The position numbers were made by a program, and so were the translations under genes. A stretch of 64,000 nt of DNA, from contig NZ_AOHO01000026.1 in NCBI RefSeq assembly GCF_000342005.1, forward strand, positions 1-64,000, written 5' to 3'. Below, piece by piece: positions 62,228 through 64,000 of the stretch (position 1 is the stretch's first letter; each line of letters begins with the position of its first letter). Under the pieces are notes generated by a model. That model was not told where the DNA came from, ran no database searches, and saw only the letters and a program-made list of their open reading frames with translations. This DNA comes from Amycolatopsis decaplanina DSM 44594 (GTDB taxonomy: Bacteria; Actinomycetota; Actinomycetes; Mycobacteriales; Pseudonocardiaceae).

Positions 62228-62806
62228 CTAGTCACCGAGCCGGTACAGGTCACCCAGTCCTGTTTTGATGTGTTCCGCTGTCATGCTTTGCCGCTGGTAG
62301 ATGTATTGCGCCGCCGCCAAGGGTGCGAGCAGCGCGTCCGCCCGGAAATGCGCGTCGACGTCCGGGTCGATCTCGCTGATCAACGCGACCAGGTGACTGT
62401 GGTGCAGCCGGTACGCGCCGGTCACGAACCGCGCCATCGGAGTCTCCGTCTCCGCGACCATCAGCAGTTGCCCGTGCGTCTCGAGCCTGTCGACGTACGC
62501 GTCCGTGAACGCCTTCAGTCTTTGGGTCGCGGGAGCCCCCGGCCCGAGTGGCGGCGGCCCGCTGATGAACGCCTCCTGGAACTCGCGCTCGTTCTCGTCG
62601 AGCAGCGCCTGCGCCAACGCGCCCTTGTCCGGGAACCGGCGATACACGGTCCCGATCCCGACTCCGGCCTCCGCCGCGACCTCGTCCAACGCGAGCCCGT
62701 CGATCCCCTTGGCCGCCACAAGCTTGGCCGCCGCGCGGACGATCTTCTGCCGGTTGCGTGCCGCGTCCGCTCGCTCGACCGGCCCGGACCCTGCGATGGG
62801 AAGCAC
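62228..62806 (-). CDS. TetR-family regulator
   Basis: A 192-residue repressor. The helix-turn-helix is RADAARNRQKIVRAAAKLVAAKGIDGLALDEVAAEAGVGIGTVYRRFPDKGALAQALL; a TetR C-terminal domain follows. It diverges from the cupin gene with repeated AAGTGGA motifs in the shared promoter and is probably its repressor. Confidence 0.87.
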   Translation of the reverse strand: MLPIAGSGPVERADAARNRQKIVRAAAKLVAAKGIDGLALDEVAAEAGVGIGTVYRRFPDKGALAQALLDENEREFQEAFISGPPPLGPGAPATQRLKAFTDAYVDRLETHGQLLMVAETETPMARFVTGAYRLHHSHLVALISEIDPDVDAHFRADALLAPLAAAQYIYQRQSMTAEHIKTGLGDLYRLGD

Positions 62807-62828
62807 CTTGTGAGCTTAGTCGGTGGAC

Positions 62829-62872
62829 AAGTGGAACTTTCTCCAGTTAACTAAGTGGAGGAACTTCCACTT
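62829..62872. promoter_or_regulatory. TetR/cupin operator with nested palindromes
   Basis: AAGTGGAA (62829-62836) and TTCCACTT (62865-62872) are exact outer arms; AGTTAACT (62845-62852) is a perfect inner palindrome, and a further AAGTGGA copy is at 62853-62859. It ends 12 nt before the cupin start. Confidence 0.6.
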
Positions 62873-62884
62873 AAGGAGACGCGG

Positions 62885-63271
62885 ATGTCCGTCGAACACT
62901 TCACAAGCGACGACGCTTCGACCTGGTTCCAGCGGCTCGACCAGCGGATCTTCCTGGCCGACGTCGTCTCGCAAGACAGCGGCGCGGCGATGTCCGTCGG
63001 CTTCGCCCGATATGGGAAAGGGGAGAAGAACCCCTGGAAGATGACCTACGACGAGGCTCTCGTCATCACTTCCGGCACCTTCACCGTCGAGGGCCCGTCG
63101 GGTTCGGTGACGGCTCGGGCAGGCGAGGTGATCTACCTGCGAGTCGGGACCGAGTTGGTCTATGTGGCCGATGAGGACACAGAACTGGTCTACGTCACCT
63201 ATCCGCATTGGCTGGCCGCCACGGAATCGTCAGCTGAGGCTCGTCGCCTCGACGACTTCCACCAGGCCTAG
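62885..63271 (+). CDS. Cupin-domain protein (EutQ-like)
   Basis: A 128-residue single cupin. The segment KMTYDEALVITSGTFTVEGPSGSVTARAGEVIYLRVGTELVYVADEDTELVYVTYPHW matches EutQ-like cupins. No other ethanolamine genes are present. AAGGAG lies 6 nt before the ATG. Its stop overlaps that of the convergent jetD-like gene by 4 nt. Confidence 0.82.
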   Translation: MSVEHFTSDDASTWFQRLDQRIFLADVVSQDSGAAMSVGFARYGKGEKNPWKMTYDEALVITSGTFTVEGPSGSVTARAGEVIYLRVGTELVYVADEDTELVYVTYPHWLAATESSAEARRLDDFHQA

Positions 63272-64000
63272 CGAAGATCCTCCAACAAGGCAGGGAGGAC
63301 GAGTTCCTCTTCGACGCGCACCCCACGTCGCTCCAGTGCCGGCCGTAGTTCCGGATCCCAGGTCGCGTCCGCCGGCCTTCCCGTCAGCGGACCGCCTGTC
63401 GTGGTTGTCGTGATGTACGACGAAGCGTCGAAACGCCAGGGCTCCCAAGAAATCCGGTCTCGCAGGGTGTTCCCGATCCGAACGCCGCCCCAGTCGAAGT
63501 CGCCGTGATACCTGAAACCGGCGCCTTCCTCGGCGAGGAGGTCGAGCAGACGCCACACCGCGGCCGACGGCTGGCCGTTCACGCAGACGAGAGGAGGGCA
63601 GTCGGGACCCAGCTCATCGGCCGCCGAAGCGAGGACGATCGGGTTCTCGCAGACCGACACGACCCTTGTTCCGACGCCGAGCCGTGCGGTACTCAACTGG
63701 CGTAGCGTCAGGACAGACGGTTCACCGGCTTCCTTCGCCAGCGCCAGTATGCGACCGGTCACCGTGTCCGCGCCACCGGGCAAGCCGAGGCACAGCACGG
63801 ACGAGGACAACTCGTCACGATGTACGCCGACCGCCGCCCAAGAGGTTCGCCGTTCGCCCGCTGTTCCGTCGCCGGATGGCGGGCTGCCACGGAGGACCCT
63901 CGCCGCCGAGAGGACGATCGTCGCCAACGGGCGCCCGTCGTCCAGGCCGTGCGCGTCGCCAGTGGTTTCCGCCGCGAGCCGCCCCAGCGCGATGCCCTTC
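63268..64000 (-). CDS. jetD: Wadjet JetD-like nuclease subunit (TIGR02679, DUF2399), 5' end missing
   Basis: About 243 C-terminal residues; the frame continues without stop past the right edge (translation there reads GRLAAETTGDAHGLDDGRPLA), so the start lies outside. The Toprim-like active site is recognisable: Glu in RVVSVCENPIVLASA and the DxD motif in FRYHGDFDWGGVRIGNTL, as in DUF2399/TIGR02679. JetD is the metal-dependent DNA-cutting subunit of Wadjet. It is on the same strand as jetABC but upstream of them, with five unrelated genes between. Confidence 0.85.
   Translation of the reverse strand, partial: KGIALGRLAAETTGDAHGLDDGRPLATIVLSAARVLRGSPPSGDGTAGERRTSWAAVGVHRDELSSSVLCLGLPGGADTVTGRILALAKEAGEPSVLTLRQLSTARLGVGTRVVSVCENPIVLASAADELGPDCPPLVCVNGQPSAAVWRLLDLLAEEGAGFRYHGDFDWGGVRIGNTLRDRISWEPWRFDASSYITTTTTGGPLTGRPADATWDPELRPALERRGVRVEEELVLPALLEDLR

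Overview
The window is high-GC actinobacterial chromosome. GTG/TTG starts, stop/start overlaps, an actinobacterial integration host factor (mIHF), a Sfp-type PPTase, F420-type and SoxR-type genes, and many TetR regulators all point to the Pseudonocardiaceae. Amycolatopsis is my best guess, but this is inference from gene content and intergenic palindromes; no rRNA is present. I found no tRNA, CRISPR array, prophage or transposase.

Layout. 0-5 kb: Tat-exported metallophosphoesterase, a TetR regulator with two Tn10-like tet operators facing a small membrane protein, and an orphan solute-binding lipoprotein. 5-12 kb: acyl-CoA ligase, mihF, isochorismate synthase, PPTase, dicarboxylate symporter, acyl-CoA dehydrogenase. 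12-20 kb: TetR/acyl-CoA ligase/enoyl-CoA hydratase operon diverging from an amidohydrolase, then GNAT, an MntR-like repressor, an HTH protein and an alcohol dehydrogenase. 20-23.5 kb: AlkB, tyrosine phosphatase, a small unknown gene and a DUF222/HNH gene. 23.5-28.7 kb: 5-oxoproline operon (pxpC, pxpB, pxpA, DUF1445, MFS) facing a GntR/FCD regulator. 28.7-33 kb: beta-glucan use (GH16-CBM13, ROK regulator, GH1). 33-38.6 kb: aromatic acyl-CoA catabolism (acyl-CoA dehydrogenase, monooxygenase/OYE fusion, RidA, PaaX). 38.6-45 kb: a shortened P450-like protein, PLDc_N protein, F420-type nitroreductase relative, acyltransferase, FAD oxidase/LysR pair, methyltransferase. 45-53 kb: SoxR locus, ECF42-like sigma factor with its YCII partner, a double-domain serine protease, SDR/TetR/DoxX.

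53-64 kb is the defence region. jetC, jetB and jetA of a type II Wadjet system (TIGR02680, DUF2398, DUF2397) form a tightly overlapping operon. The expected fourth gene, jetD (DUF2399, Toprim-like), is not next to jetC. A jetD-like gene instead enters from the right edge at 63268, about 3.5 kb beyond jetA on the same strand. Between them lie a lipoprotein, msrA, a pRiA4b ORF-3-like protein, a TetR and a cupin. Either this is one split Wadjet system, or the jetD belongs to a second operon outside the window.

The non-coding DNA is structured. Two families of near-perfect palindromes, three copies each, plus three unrelated long hairpins lie at gene 3' ends, mostly between convergent genes. Most remaining convergent pairs overlap or abut. 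Several divergent promoters carry clear inverted repeats matching the neighbouring regulator (TetR, GntR, ROK, LysR, SoxR, ECF).
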